NCBI GenBank assembly: GCA_026874595.1
Contig: CM049316.1
Location: forward strand, 63,285,176 to 63,349,175
DNA length: 64,000 nucleotides
DNA from: Sipunculus nudus
Taxonomy: Eukaryota > Annelida > Sipuncula > Golfingiida > Sipunculidae
Direction of reading: 5' to 3'
Notes under the pieces: generated by a model
The model's input: only the letters and a program-made list of their open reading frames with translations
Databases searched by the model: none
What the model was told of the DNA's origin: nothing
Part shown: positions 21,901 to 32,900 of the stretch, in pieces
Position numbering within the stretch: position 1 is the first letter of the stretch
How the letters are laid out: every line of letters starts with the position of its first letter
Program-made: the position numbers and the translations under genes

Positions 21901-24900
21901 CTTATATTTATTACTACACAAAACCAGCATGTGCCTCATTTCTAAATAATATTTTTTTATCATATATAACAGCTGAGCGTCGTGACCCATAGGTCCCTTG
22001 TTTCATGTTTTTTTTACTGAAACTGTAGGCATTTTCAGAATTGGAAAACAGCACAGATTGTGCGCTTACAGTGGTTTAATAATAAATATTGATGTTAATA
22101 GTTCAGTTTGATCCTTGACTTTATTCACCAAGCAATGTCTAGTAAAGCTGCTGATTCCACTGCTGCCAGCAAAAGTTCAGAGAAGAAACCAGCCCGACAG
22201 CAAATGGGTGCTTCCAAAGCCAAATCCCAGATGGCATTGTTAGCAGGGGCCGTTAAAAGGAAGAGGTAAGACCAGTCATAAGATTACCATTTATCTTAGA
22301 GCCTGGAGCTGTGTTAGCCACACAAATGCATCTGGCATGGATAAAAAGATAGCTGACTTTAGTAGTGAACTAGTTTCGTGGCTTGACTGGGATTGCAAAA
22401 TGTCGGCTGGCTTGAACTAACCTAAAAGCCTATTCCTTGACGATGATACAGAGTATGCATTTTTTTTTAAACGAGTTATCTATATTATGTGTGACCACTG
22501 TGTTTTTAGGGGTGCCTGGCTTGACCATGTATTATAATGCAGGGAACTTTAACTTTGTCAGGCTGCATCAGAAAAAAATAACTTTGTCTAAGTTTGTGTA
22601 TGTTTCGGGCATTTTTAATTGTAAAGTTTTATCTTTTTGCATTAATTGTTTCTCTAGCCAAATTAAGCTCACTTCGGCTTAATGAACTATTGGTGGGGCC
22701 TCCTGATAAACTTGTCTATTATTTATCATTTAACTATTATTAAATCCTTTGCTTGTTCATTATGGTGATACAAAGACTGATACATGTGGCTTAACTTCAA
22801 AGCTGGAATTCATTAATAGTTCTACAGATTTGAAGAAAAATTGTCACATGATTAGAGAGGTTTGTTCTGATGTCTTGGTAAATGCAAAAACTTGATTTTC
22901 ACCAACATGTTCCAAAACCAGGAAGTTAATTGACTAAATACTCTGTGTATTATAAATAATGGTGGTACCACTCCACTTTTGTCACACAACTCCTCTATGA
23001 CCTTAGAAATGCTGGTGATGGGTATTGAAGAGTCAGGAATGATGCCAAGTGTGCCCTAAGGGGGGTCATTTTCCATATTTCCTCTTAAATCCTGGGAACA
23101 AATAAGGTAATATGCTAGTAATTTATAATTTGTAATGGGTAACTTGTCATTTTGAAGCCATTGAGTGTGCTGTCTTTCAGATAAAGATAAAATTACAAGA
23201 AACACACTGGCCTGGAAGTCAATATTTGTTACCTTGTAAAGCCTTGAAATACAGATTTCATAATAATAGTAACTCCTGTGGAAAATCCACAGCAGGACCT
23301 GTGGTTTCCTTTGAAAGCATCACTAGCATTTGGAGAATCTGTAAATTTAGAACTCATTAAGGATTAGAGAGCTAGGGAATGCAAATTGTCTTAAACTTCC
23401 ACAAGGTGCCCCAGGAAAAAAGGATAGTCAGCCCATGACATGCTTGCTTTGTAGGCCATTATATTATCTTTTCAAGCACAAATGAACAAGTAACATTATC
23501 GAAGACAAAATATTTTTGGGTCAAATTGATAGAAAACAGACAGTCAAGGGCCCGGACTTTTGAGGATTAAACATGCTTGGCTTTCTTTGCTGCAGGCCTG
23601 GGTTTAATCCCAAGTATGTATTGCTATGAGAGTGGGTTATAGTGGCCCATACAAGGCCGGTGGTTTTCCCACCTTTAAACACAACTGAACACCACCATGT
23701 GAGTCATGGAGAGTGCCTAGATAAGTTATAAAAGTTATTTGTATAATCCATGTAAAATAAATATGTTTATAACTGTCTTGACTTGTCAAAGAATATACAA
23801 ACATGGTACAGATACAAAATTTGGGGGGGGGGGTATGCAAACAGTTACAAGTCAACATTACTGTGACTTTAATAAATAAACAGCTATGGGTTTTTGATCT
23901 TGACCTGTTGGTGACCTTTTACATTAGGCTGTGTATTTATACTGTTTGTTATCTTAGTACAGATGGTGAAGGTCAGGGACAAGAAAAGAAGGTCAAACCA
24001 TCAGAGGCAGGTATGTCAGTATATCAGTTTTATATGTTTTTATAAAACCATATATGTGTCTGACCTATTTTTAACAGAGGTGTAGGAGACTTTATTTTAC
24101 CCCTTTCACACAGGAAATGCAAACGGTTTTAAAAGATTTTGAATGGGCATTGGGTGTTCACACAGCAATCCTGAGAGTTTTCAAATCAATTTTGCTAAAA
24201 TGGTTTGAACACAGTTCAGGAGGTGGTTTTCCAATGGGAATCAAATTATCTGCTCTGCTAATATGCCTGTTAAAGCTCAATTCCCATTCAAACAGTTAAG
24301 ACCAAGTTTTGAAACAGCAACTGAATCACAGCACATGCTCAAATGCTTGTGTCAGCATGTTGTCACATTGATCCACATGTGAAATGTACACCTTGTGCAT
24401 TGGTGCCAGATGCCCAAGAGAATGCACGATACGGTTTGAAATCAATTTGACCAATCCACTTTGAGCAAAACACTTCAAAACCATTTTGTGTGTGAAGTGT
24501 GTATTATTCATCTATCACAGGTATTTTTATGACTTTGCAAGCTCAGTACCAATTGTTCAGGTTAAGTAAAGGTCAAGGGTCAAACAAGTCATATCAACAG
24601 TTATTCTCTTGTTAACCACAACTTGAAGATGTGACGTCCAGCAATTTTAGATCTATGTTGCCAGTATTGTATTAATTTGTGAATATTATATGCTAATATG
24701 CATGATTATATGTGTACTGTTTCACAATGCTGTCAACAACAAAAAATTACCCTAGAATAATTGTTAGGTGTTTAATTTAGTAATATAAATATTCATATCA
24801 AATGGATGTTCACAGAAGTGTTTTTGTAACCTTTACAGCTGAAAGTACCTCAACCAGTTCCACTGAGAGTGAGGACAAAGGTCAGAGGTCAGGAGCAGCC

Positions 24901-25077
24901 AATCAGAGAAAACCTCAGACAGCTCAAGTGATTGGCATTTTGCCAGGAGTGGGAGCATACTCAAACAGCAGTGGTGACTCTGATTTATCAAGCTCAGAAT
25001 CAGACGACCCAGAGATCCCCCCTACAAAGAGTGTCATGCACGTACAAATGAAAGTGCAAACAGATCACGGGCATTGA
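15761..25077 (+). CDS. PSME3IP1: PSME3-interacting protein 1 (FAM192A/NIP30/PIP30), multi-exon
   Basis: Known in vertebrates as a nuclear partner of the proteasome activator PA28-gamma (PSME3), bound through its C-terminal region. Coding exons supported here: 15761-15902, 16279-16377, 18021 to 18136 or 18157, about 22143-22265, 23958-24010 and 24839-25077. The NIP30 domain begins with [18 protein letters not shown] (residues 20-37), continues [15 protein letters not shown] in exon 2 and [10 protein letters not shown] in exon 3. LLAGAVKRK marks exon 5. The last exon has [11 protein letters not shown] followed by a Ser/Asp/Glu-rich tail, matching the CK2-type acidic tail of the vertebrate protein. 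A 23-nt candidate exon at 18618-18640 makes the frame consistent and gives 264 or 271 residues, against about 254 in human. No single direct exon 3-exon 5 join I tried keeps phase. Confidence 0.9.
16279..16377 (+). CDS. PSME3IP1: PSME3IP1 coding exon 2
   Basis: Acceptor TTTGGTAG ends at 16278 and the donor GTAAGT starts at 16378. The split codon gives Glu, then [18 protein letters not shown] and [10 protein letters not shown], the most conserved block of the family. The donor region is duplicated downstream (see 16357-16500). Confidence 0.93.
16357..16500 (+). repeat. minisatellite seeded from PSME3IP1 exon 2 donor
   Basis: Four imperfect units of about 35-41 bp starting TATGAGGAGCAGTT and carrying TTAGTAAGTCTTCATAAAT. 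The first unit is the real exon end plus donor; the other three are intronic, and two keep a GTAAGT- or GTAGGT-like word. Use of a downstream donor would read into a TAA five codons into the intron. Confidence 0.85.
16679..17015 (+). mobile_element. Harbinger-like MITE (copy 1), 337 bp
   Basis: The ends are inverted: GGCCAAAAAAAAATGAAAGG...GTTCTCAGGCAC on the left, and the complement of a GGCCAAAATAAAAAAAGG...GTTCTCTGGCAC end on the right. It is flanked by TAA at 16676-16678 and 17016-17018, the PIF/Harbinger-type target. No coding capacity. Four relatives lie at 18706, 35392, 38658 and 57100. Confidence 0.8.
17035..17240. repeat. degraded pogo-like MITE sequence
   Basis: Contains GACCACT words and a GCTCTTTATATCAGACCTTGCTA block, which also occurs in the element at 50834-50991. 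Borders not resolved. Confidence 0.4.
18021..18157 (+). CDS. PSME3IP1: PSME3IP1 coding exon 3 (3' end uncertain)
   Basis: Acceptor TTTGTTTGTAG ends at 18020. The phase-1 join gives [19 protein letters not shown] and a charged helix, matching the vertebrate NMVRGLDEDE...FLDEVS block. Two weak donors, GTCAAA at 18137 and GTAGAA at 18158, both end in phase 0; the frame stops at 18164-18166. Confidence 0.8.
18170..18480 (+). mobile_element. tRNA-derived SINE candidate
   Basis: Pol III-like boxes: GTGGTCATGGGGTAGAGC as an A-box-like start and GAGTTCAAATCT as a B box near 18239, followed by a body without coding capacity. The 3' tail is unclear. Confidence 0.4.
18618..18640 (+). CDS. PSME3IP1: candidate 23-nt microexon of PSME3IP1
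   Basis: It has a good acceptor (CTGTATTTTAACAG) and a good donor (GA|GTAAGG). It would encode AEKEGKA plus a split codon, and its length converts the phase-0 end of exon 3 to the phase-2 entry needed at 22143. Proposed from phase logic only, without homology support. Confidence 0.3.
18706..19005 (+). mobile_element. Harbinger-like MITE (copy 2), 300 bp
   Basis: Starts GGCCAAAAAAATAAAAGG and ends GAGAACCATACC...GTGCC, flanked by TAA on both sides. The body aligns with copy 1 with small deletions. Confidence 0.75.
19376..22003 (-). mobile_element. pearl/HINE-like element A, minus orientation
   Basis: On the minus strand it begins near 22003 with AACAAGGGACCTATGGGTCA and ACGCTCAGCTG. It ends at 19376 with a 13-bp-stem hairpin AGCTCAGCTGACT/AGTCAGCTGAGCT followed by A-rich DNA, just inside a TCCG/ACGG microsatellite (19421-19463). 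Two tandem units of about 680 bp start with the ATTCGGCAT word near 19506 and 20188. The layout of unique left end, tandem core, ACGG microsatellite and terminal hairpin matches published bivalve pearl/Helentron-associated elements. No transposase is encoded. Confidence 0.6.
19421..19463. repeat. (TCCG)n microsatellite
   Basis: About ten TCCG-type units inside the pearl-like element. Confidence 0.9.
22143..22265 (+). CDS. PSME3IP1: PSME3IP1 exon with LLAGAVKRK block
   Basis: The frame encodes a Ser/Ala/Lys-rich linker and then [14 protein letters not shown], equivalent to the vertebrate AKLLAGAVKHK. Donor GTAAGA at 22266; ends in phase 2. The acceptor could be TCTAG at 22142, as used here, or CCAAG at 22132, which needs a different entry phase. 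Confidence 0.8.
23548..23725 (+). mobile_element. SINE-like repeat (plus copy)
   Basis: Contains CTGGGTTTAATCCCAAG, a B-box-like word, and then TGCTATGAGAGTGGGTTATAG and CGGTGGTTTTCCC. The complement of 57969-58150 shows the same words in the same order, ending in ATGGAGAGTGC. Sits in a PSME3IP1 intron. Confidence 0.55.
23958..24010 (+). CDS. PSME3IP1: PSME3IP1 short Gln/Lys/Glu linker exon
   Basis: Acceptor TTGTTATCTTAG ends at 23957 and donor GTATGT starts at 24011. The phase-2 entry makes Ser and gives [17 protein letters not shown]. The nearer AG at 23961-23962 would put a stop in frame, so it is rejected. Confidence 0.8.
24839..25077 (+). CDS. PSME3IP1: PSME3IP1 terminal coding exon
   Basis: Acceptor CTTTACAG ends at 24838. 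It encodes a Ser/Thr-rich stretch, then [19 protein letters not shown] and an acidic Ser cluster, and stops with TGA at 25075-25077. This is the family's PA28-gamma-binding tail with likely CK2 sites. The Met codon at 24802 lies in the intron and is not a start. Confidence 0.92.
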
Positions 25078-25099
25078 CTGGGAGATACGGTGGAAATAT

Positions 25100-25270
25100 T
25101 TGGTGCAACATCTTATGTATCAGAGCAGAAATTGGTGCAAAATCTCAGTATAATCATTTCACAATGTGGACAAAGAATTTAGTGCAAAGCCTCGCAAACT
25201 GGAGTAGAAAATTGGTGCAAAACCATACCAGTCATTTTACAGTGTGGACTAGGATTTTAATCCATGGTTT
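25100..25270. repeat. short tandem repeat, two to three diverged units
   Basis: Repeated words TTGGTGCAAAA(T/C) and ATTTCACAATGTGGAC/TTTTACAGTGTGGAC at about 60-90 bp spacing. Confidence 0.55.
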
Positions 25271-25500
25271 ATAAAAGGAGAAATACGGTAACTAATGTAT
25301 GACTTAACCAGACTTTGATATAACACACTCTGAATCTGAACACCATGAGTGGAATGGGACTTGATAAAGTATCTGAAACTGATTTTGTTCAATAGTTAGG
25401 GGCTTAAGGAAGCAAGAATTGGTTCAACATCTTATTCATTACTGTAGCAAGTACAGTGTCTTACATATAATCATGTAGGGAAAAAAAAGGATTTGGTATA

Positions 25501-25863
25501 CACAGTGAAACCCGGGCTGCGGACACCCCTCTTAGGCAGACACCCTGTGTAATGGACACTCTTTGGGATGACCAAACAATTTTCCTATTATAGAAGCCAT
25601 CTGGGGCGGACACCCAGCAATTCAGGAAAACAGACACTTTTTGTCTGCCCAACAGTTAAAATCACCCTGTCACTGCTCAGAATGACAAACTTTGGAGTTT
25701 TTGACGTGTCTGTCACTTCTTGAAAGTTTTACAGTACAGATGATGACCTGACCCATGACCCTCAGACATGACCGTCTGGCCCAACCCCCTCTGGGGTGGA
25801 CACCCTGCTATAATGGACAAATCATCTGGTCCTGTTACTTCCTGCTATTGAGGGGTTTCATGG
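25501..25863. mobile_element. pogo-like MITE, 363 bp
   Basis: The left end CACAGTGAAACCCGGG and the right end GAGGGGTTTCATGG are inverted. TA flanks both sides (25499-25500, 25864-25865). The interior has repeated GGACACCC words. Ends of the ACAGTGRAACC type are usual for pogo/Tc1-mariner MITEs. Confidence 0.55.
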
Positions 25864-25999
25864 TACAAAAATTTGCCACAGGTGTTACATATGACTCAGT
25901 GTTAAAAGACTTTGGTGTAATCATTTCATGGAGCAGATTTACCTATGATGGTCTGGCATTATGTCTCCCCTCTTTTGAACCACTTGATATATTTTCATG

Positions 26000-26230
26000 A
26001 AATTTGCTTGTGAAATGTTTCTACTAAAATCAGAGAGGTTTCCAAAAACTGGTGTTCTTGACCTTCCATCTTCAAGGTCAAATCAGCAGAAATAGAAATA
26101 TTTTGTTAACTTTTGAACCACTCACCATTTGTTTATAAAAATATCTCAGATGAGTGCAAAAACCAGTGAATCTGACCTTCACCCTCAAGGTCAAACCCTC
26201 AGAAATCTAGGATTTTTGGTAACCCCATAT
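26000..26230. repeat. diverged tandem repeat with CAAGGTCAAA words
   Basis: Two units of about 110 bp sharing TTTTGAACCACT/AAACCAGTG and GACCTTC...CAAGGTCAAA. Resembles common molluscan interspersed repeats. Confidence 0.45.
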
Positions 26231-27736
26231 CAAGTAGTCTGTATGTTTTTTCCTCAAATTTTGGGATTGGAGGTCCATAGGGAGGGGAGTCTTGTTTAGT
26301 GCAGCATTTCACAGTTTGATATTTTAAGATGATGCAGAGGTCATGCATAAGAGGATAGATTTGCTGCTAAATCTTGCATTTTTTTCTGTGATTTATGATT
26401 TCAAATATATTTTTTGCTCATTTTGGTTCATTCAGATGGTTGATGTCTGCATGCATTAGCCATTTTATATCCCTACCTTCAAATTTAAACACATTGTAGA
26501 CAGTATGACTGAAACCAATAATAATATGACATTTTTCGAGTGGCATCCTTTTGTTATATGCATATGATTTTCAACACATTAATAAGCTGGAGTGCTGAAA
26601 GGAATACTTGAGAATCCATGTCCAAGTTATTCAGATTACTAGAGTCTGAAATTAGGTTATTCTGAGACCTGTAAACAGTTGCATATGTTCACATTTTGTC
26701 CATACTGTATTGACAGAACCAGCTTTTGGGCCATATCTGAATGAAAATTTGAATATTCTATGAATATTTTTTCATTCAGCCTTAAAGCGCTATCAGATCT
26801 TTTATTTTTTTGCCAAAGACAAGGGCAAATTCCAGCAACTGATAAACTGCAGGTGGCCCCGCAGAAATCCAACACTGCTGTAGTTAAAAATACACCCCTG
26901 CAGGGGCCAGCATGTATGGAAAGGCATCCTTATACACATATAACTAATGTTTATTTTTATAACTTTTTTCACAATATCCATTCATAAACATACCAGCTTA
27001 GGTGTAAACACATACTTTCTTAATATTGGCAGCAAATTGGTTTTACTCAAAGAAAATGTTAGAATTCCAATTTATTCTTTTGTACATCAGTCAGAGATTG
27101 GTAATACACTGGTGTCACTTATAAGAATCTGTCAGTAACAACACAAGTAACCTCATGCATTTAAGAGACATAATCAGGAGCAATGTTATGCCTATTCTCT
27201 CACAGTATCAGTTTTGCTTTATACAAAATTTTCCCTGCAAAACCTTCCCAGCACAGGTTCAGTAACTCCCATTTCAACTGTTTAACACCTTGTTTGTTCT
27301 GCGCGAGTAATTATGGGCCATGTGCGTCTGTTTACCATAACAAGGCTGGGGGTCTGATTTTGCCCATGCATGACAGATCCCAAACATAGAGTTGTCCAAC
27401 CAATTTATTTCAAAGAGAAGATGTTATTTTTTGTGTAAATCCAAAATGCTTTGTAGGTGATTAGGTCCCTTTAATATAATATAGTTTTGCCTTTTTAAAG
27501 ATACTTCCATTCCCAAAATTAATACCAGTAAATGGTCTGTAATTTATGTTGTCCCACACGCGGTGTATTTTCCTTAGTTCTAACTTTACGTTCAAATCTG
27601 CTTGCATCACAGGGTCATGAAAAGTGACCATGCAAGTGTAGTTGCATGGTGACTTTCCAAATATGACAAAGAATTGGTGGGTAGCCAAAAAAATGACACG
27701 CGTGACCTTTGAGGCGGGGCATGAGGGGAAAAATCA

Positions 27737-27881
27737 GTTATAGCCCAATGAAATGTAAAACAAGCCATGAGATTGGCTTGGCTTGTGTCAATCATGGCAG
27801 GCTCGCCTTAACGGCACGCCTGTTATGTGACACAAGCCTCGCAAACCTCACGGCTTGCATTACATTTCATTGGGCTATAAC
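27737..27881. mobile_element. palindromic MITE, 145 bp
   Basis: Arms GTTATAGCCCAATGAAATGT...CAAGCC (27737-27766) and its complement (27852-27881) match at 28 of 30 positions. The centre also contains inverted GGCTTG/CAAGCC words, so the whole unit can fold into one hairpin. Confidence 0.7.
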
Positions 27882-28331
27882 CAATACTTACATTACATTA
27901 CATACTTACATTCATGCAAGTGAAGGATTTAATAGTACAGACAAGTACATTGAACAGTTACCGATAATCTTATTTTAAGGTTATCCCAAAATGTCTTTAA
28001 GAGATAAGTGAACAATGATTTTAATTAACACTCTACAGTTACAATTCTGTATATTTTGATTATAATTTTTCAATTTGTGCTTTACTTATTACTTATTGAT
28101 TGCATGTTGATTAAGTCTTAAAAGTGATTATTGCCTTTATGAAAGAAGTTTATGATGATGAAAAATTGTGAACTTGTGAGGCATAATCCAAGAATGCATG
28201 CTTGGTTTGTATTTTCACTGCAAGACATGTTCCCATGTCATGTCTAAGTCAAGATTCCTTGGACATATATTTTCAATAAAATGTTTAGCCATTGGAATGT
28301 TTTGAGTCTTAGTTGTAATGTCAGCAGTTTG

Positions 28332-28523
28332 CACAGTGGAACCTGTCTGATTGACCACCTTTTCTTACAAAGCCACCTGTCTATTAAGACCACACTTTGG
28401 TGACCAAAAGCATTCACTTTGGTTAAAACAGACCTGACTTAACCAGACCTGTCTGATAAGAACTCTGATTAAGGACCACTTTTGGCCAGTCCCATGGGTG
28501 GTCTCATAACACAGGTATCAATG
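28332..28523. mobile_element. pogo-like MITE
   Basis: Left end CACAGTGGAACCTGTCTG...GACCACC and right end GGTGGTCTCATAACACAGGTAT are inverted. GACCAC words inside resemble the elements at 49584-49920 and 50834. Confidence 0.5.
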
Positions 28524-28794
28524 TATGCGTGTGTTTAGGTTAGGTTACAGGGTTTCATAAATAATGAAAAGGGGGGGGGGGGGGTATATTCAAGATTTCA
28601 TCACAGCTGGTTTTACATTTGGACTGATCAAATTTCAGCCCAGGACCTCACAATCCAGAGGGGACTCATCTTCTTTTTAGAAAAGAAATTAAACTTACAT
28701 TTAATTTTTTCCTAATGTCTACAACATACAAGACAACTTACAAGTTACACTGGTCGAGGGTTTGATTTGTCCTTCGTTCATATGTCCATCCAAA

Positions 28795-29190
28795 ATAGGC
28801 TTGTGGATGCACTTTAAGCCAAAGTTTTCATCTCAAACCTTCAGTCTTTCATATATGGCCCACCCACCCACAGATAAGAAGGCTTATGATTTTGAGGTAA
28901 CGGGGATAAAAGGTCAAGGCCACAGGACCCACTTCTTAGAAAACCTTGTGGACCCATTTTAATCCAAAATTTTCTTCCCAAACCTTCAATCTGCTACATT
29001 CAGCTCGGCCACCCACAGATGAAGTAGCCTATCGATTTTGAGGTCAGAGTCAAAGGTCAAGGCCACAGCACACATTTCTTGAAAAAGCTAGTGGGTGCAT
29101 TTTAAGCCGAAGTTTTCATCCAAACCTTCAATCTTTCACATATGGCTTACCCACACAGAGAGGAAGAAACCTATTGATTTTGGGGTCACA
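28795..29190. repeat. minisatellite, unit about 146 bp, ~2.7 copies
   Basis: Units start near 28800, 28948 and 29092 with CTTGTGGATGCA, CTTGTGGACCCA and CTAGTGGGTGCA. They share CAAACCTTCA(A/G)TCT and AAAGGTCAAGGCCACAG. Confidence 0.8.
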
Positions 29191-29807
29191 AAACTGCACT
29201 CCTGATATTCACAGTTTAATAAATCAAGTTTAGGGGATGCTCCGTTTTGCAATGCCCTCCTTAATTTGGATCAGGATTAGACTTGAAAATACTTTTGTCT
29301 GCAATTAATTTGTAATGAATGTTTATTTGCTGGTCTTCCCCTTTCTGAGTTTGCCCATTTTGTTTTGTTTCTGCTTGTTTTGCTTGGATTTTCTCCTGTT
29401 TTGAGAGAGAAGTTGAACTCAACTCCTCATAATCCCTTCAGCTCATACACTTGTTTTTTCTTATCCTGGGCCAACCAATTTTGTGTTAAATATATCAGCA
29501 TACCTTTCAAGTTTGGTACCTCTCTGAGTGGCTGGTAGTACCTTTGACATACAAAAGCAAATATTTAAGAAACCAATAACAATAACAAGTACAGAGTAGT
29601 TTAACACATTTAATTATATCTTAAGATATCCCCTTATCCATTTACCCATCACTCAACCAGACGGGGCCGCTCCTCAGGATTCCATACCACCAAAAGTTGT
29701 ATCGATCTTCACTTTCTCTGCATTAGTTAAATAACACCAAGTATACATTTCAACAGCCACAATTTTATAGGATGAAACCAGTCTAATTTGTCATGTTTGC
29801 AGTCTGT

Positions 29808-29939
29808 TTAATGTGCCTCTTGTGCTGGTTTCCCATGCTCTTTTTCCCATCTTTCTATGTACTCTCTTTTACGTTGATCCCTTCGAGCAAAATATTCCGG
29901 GTACTGAGCTCTCTCAAGAGGATGCCACAAGTCTAAGAT
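29808..29939 (-). CDS. NDUFB9: NDUFB9 terminal coding exon
   Basis: Acceptor CTTCTTTTAG precedes 29939 and the TAA stop is at 29810-29808. Encodes ILDLWHPLERAQYPEYFARR and a charged tail. A minus-strand ATTAAA around 29610 is a possible poly(A) signal. Confidence 0.93.
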   Translation of the reverse strand: MLDLWHPLERAQYPEYFARRDQRKREYIERWEKEHGKPAQEAH

Positions 29940-32900
29940 CTAAAAGAAGAAAAAAATATATATATTAAATATCAATGTGCCTCTTGTAGTAAAAATTTAT
30001 ATATTATAATTTCTAAAAAATAAAGATTACAATGGACATCCTATGCTACCAGACAGCTTCCTAAAATAGAGGTTCAGATATTTCCTTGAATTCTTGGAAC
30101 TAGGGCTGAAAGGAGTACTCCAGTACTCGAGTCCGGGTAATACTTACCGAGTACTCGAGTCAAAAATTTGGACTTGAGTACTCCTGTATGTACATGCATA
30201 TCTAAATATTACTGCAATTTTACGGGCAGTCTGTATAGTCCTATTATTCATTATCGTAGCCTGGCATAGGGCTCTAAACATATGCTAGTCAAATAAACTT
30301 GAGGTTTTGTTATGACATATATCTATTCCTTTGTTGGGATAAAGTTAAGCCGTCACGAAGTTAAATTTATGCATATTTTGCATCGGTGAACAGATGTCCG
30401 TTTTATCTTTACAGCGTTGCCATGGTAAAGAGTACTCGAGTCCGAGTTGGGTAATGCGTATCGGGTACTCGAGTCCAAAATTTTGTACCCGTTTCAGCCC
30501 TACTTGGAACAAACTAGTATCATTGGAAAGCTTTGATATTTTAAAATTTTGTGATAATTTGTTTTTGGAAAGGAACTAATTTCAATTTATTAAGTCTTGA
30601 GCATATTTTCTTTAAGTTCACATGGTACCTGGAAAATAATATCATTATTACTTTCAGGATACAAACTGTTACAATACCTAAAACAATATGTAACTATGTA
30701 TCACTGTGTATTGGAGCTATGGTGCATGGTTTCACTGCAGCCCTAAATATCATCCTTTTAATTTTGTCGAGAGGGCCAAAAGCAATATTTTGATACTTTC
30801 TTGGTTCCATACTAGTGGGTAATGCTTTGTCATAAGTGACAACCTAATATGGCAATTAAGAATGTGTTTTACAGCTTTTTGGTCTCTTCACAATGAGCTG
30901 GCAGATATGATGTGTCCCTGCATGAGTAGCCATCTTTGTTTTAGCTGGTCATATTTTTAGAGTGTTTAAATGACATCATCCAAACAGCAGCTATCAATTG
31001 AAGCTGCTTTTGCATGTGACCAATGATTTGACCACCATAAAAAAAAAAAAAAAAGAGTCTTACATGTTGTAAAATGTAAACTGATTTCTCATATTTTCAG
31101 ATAGTTAGGTTTCTTTAATAGGTATTTATTTACCTTGGTGAAAATAAGGTCCTTTAATCCTCTACATTATAATTGTTTCCCTTTAAATGTACCTAATAAA
31201 AATTTTCATGGCAAAAAACAGGTGGACATGAGGGGATGAAATGGACTATAGAATGTGCAATGAGTTCATAGAATTTGCTGCCACAATCAGAAAGAATTAC
31301 AGGATAGGAATATTAGGATGACCCTACACATCATGTTTACTTGACACTGTTTGTGACCGAAATGTACGAAAATGTTAACATTAGGTACAATTGTCTGTGA
31401 TTGTCTATGATCTCCTGCCATATAAGTTCAAAATTGATACTATTGTCCTTAGTCAATTTCCTACAATATACCACCACACTGATATATTTTTCAACATGAC
31501 TGACACCCTATGATTTATAGAGCCAATGATTTTCCGTGATCGCGGGAAACGGACGGAATTCGCGGAAAACGCATTTTGAAACGGAATTTGCAACTTGACA
31601 CGGAGTCTGGGTAACCTGGAAAAAATGTAAGACTTTTCTTCGCTAAGTCACATGATATCGGCATTTCCAATTCCTCAGAGCTTTCAGAATTCCAGAATCG
31701 TTTAATATCAGTTTGCAATGGTGACCTGCACCACATTTTACAGTAAATAGAGGCCCCTGCGTTGGCCATCAAACATCGTAGCTCGCATGACTGTATGTAG
31801 TGACCCATGGCTTAACGCAACAGGTGTCAGGTGTGACCCGCGAGTCGACCCTAAAAACATGCAATGTGCCTGACCTGTAGGCCGATTAATATTCAGACAC
31901 GCGACCCCTTACGATTCAGGGGAATCCCCTGCTTTCAAACGGCAATGCCCAGAACGCAGTGCGCCCGACTTTGTAATGCATGCAAAATGTCAAGGGTCTG
32001 CCTTTTTGGGAAAATAATCACGCTGAATGCAAATTTTTTACCCAGTTTAATATAAAACAAAAGCGGTATTCTAACTCATCTATACGCTCACGTCATAACT
32101 GGTCAAAAGGGATTGCACGGGCGGCCTTCTTCAAAGCCTTCACCGCTGGAAAGCGATGGAGTCACGTGAACTTTTGTCAAAAATAGGAGTAGGTACTTTG
32201 CATAATTTATGCGTGACCTTAATTAATATGCCCAAGAACAAACTGTCCCCGTTTCCTTGACAGCGCATTCACTTGTGCTCGTTTTCAAAGTTAGCTCGCT
32301 TGTGTATCATATCGCCGCGCGCAGTGAATCTCTTATATGCCCGCGCTTGACATGTCACGGAGGAACCGGCACTTTCTTTTCACAGAAATATAACGCCAGT
32401 TCTTGCGAAATCGTATTTAATTGAATGAAACCTGGGTTTTGATCACTTTGCAACAATTTTTATATAACTTGATTCGACAGAACGATATCGTGCCTATGTA
32501 AGTTAATATACTTTGACAGTTATAAACAGTCAATGAGATCGTCGATCGTGAAGTTTTATGATTCAGATTGGAACGGTGTAAATGCAAATGTCCAATAAAG
32601 ATAGACAGAAGCCTGAAATTATGAGAGTAAATATATAAAAAGCATTATGTTGTTTTATTTTTTCTATGGTAATTTTATTTTACTTTACACACAACTTGTT
32701 AAAAGATGTGCCACCACAAATTTCATTAAGAACTGTTATAATAATTAATTTTTTAAATGTTACCTGTAAATTCAGAGGGTCAGAATTGGAAAACTAAATT
32801 AGCATGAGCAGTTCTGAATACACTTAACAGTAGGGCCTAACTTGAATATCGCATTCTTGTCATAATGTAACATGTCACATTTAAAGATTATATATGAACT

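Larger units (their letters stand above)
25078..29600. other. convergent intergenic region PSME3IP1 / NDUFB9
   Basis: Lies between the 3' ends of two genes on opposite strands. It starts with the PSME3IP1 3' UTR; I saw no clear poly(A) signal close to the stop. It contains two pogo-like MITEs, a palindromic MITE, three minisatellite-like stretches (25100-25270, 26000-26230, 28795-29190) and a G run at 28569-28584. No exon was recognised. Confidence 0.6.

Noticed and set aside
24110-24500. Further TIR element in a PSME3IP1 intron
   Set aside because: CACACAGG and TGTGTGTG-like ends look inverted, but the match is too weak to define borders.
24802-24838. Met codon upstream in frame with the last PSME3IP1 exon
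   Set aside because: It lies before a good acceptor (CTTTACAG) and the reading up to it is intron.
31515-31808. 97-codon minus-strand frame at the left end of the 1.77-kb TIR element
   Set aside because: Runs through the TIR itself and shows no transposase motif.
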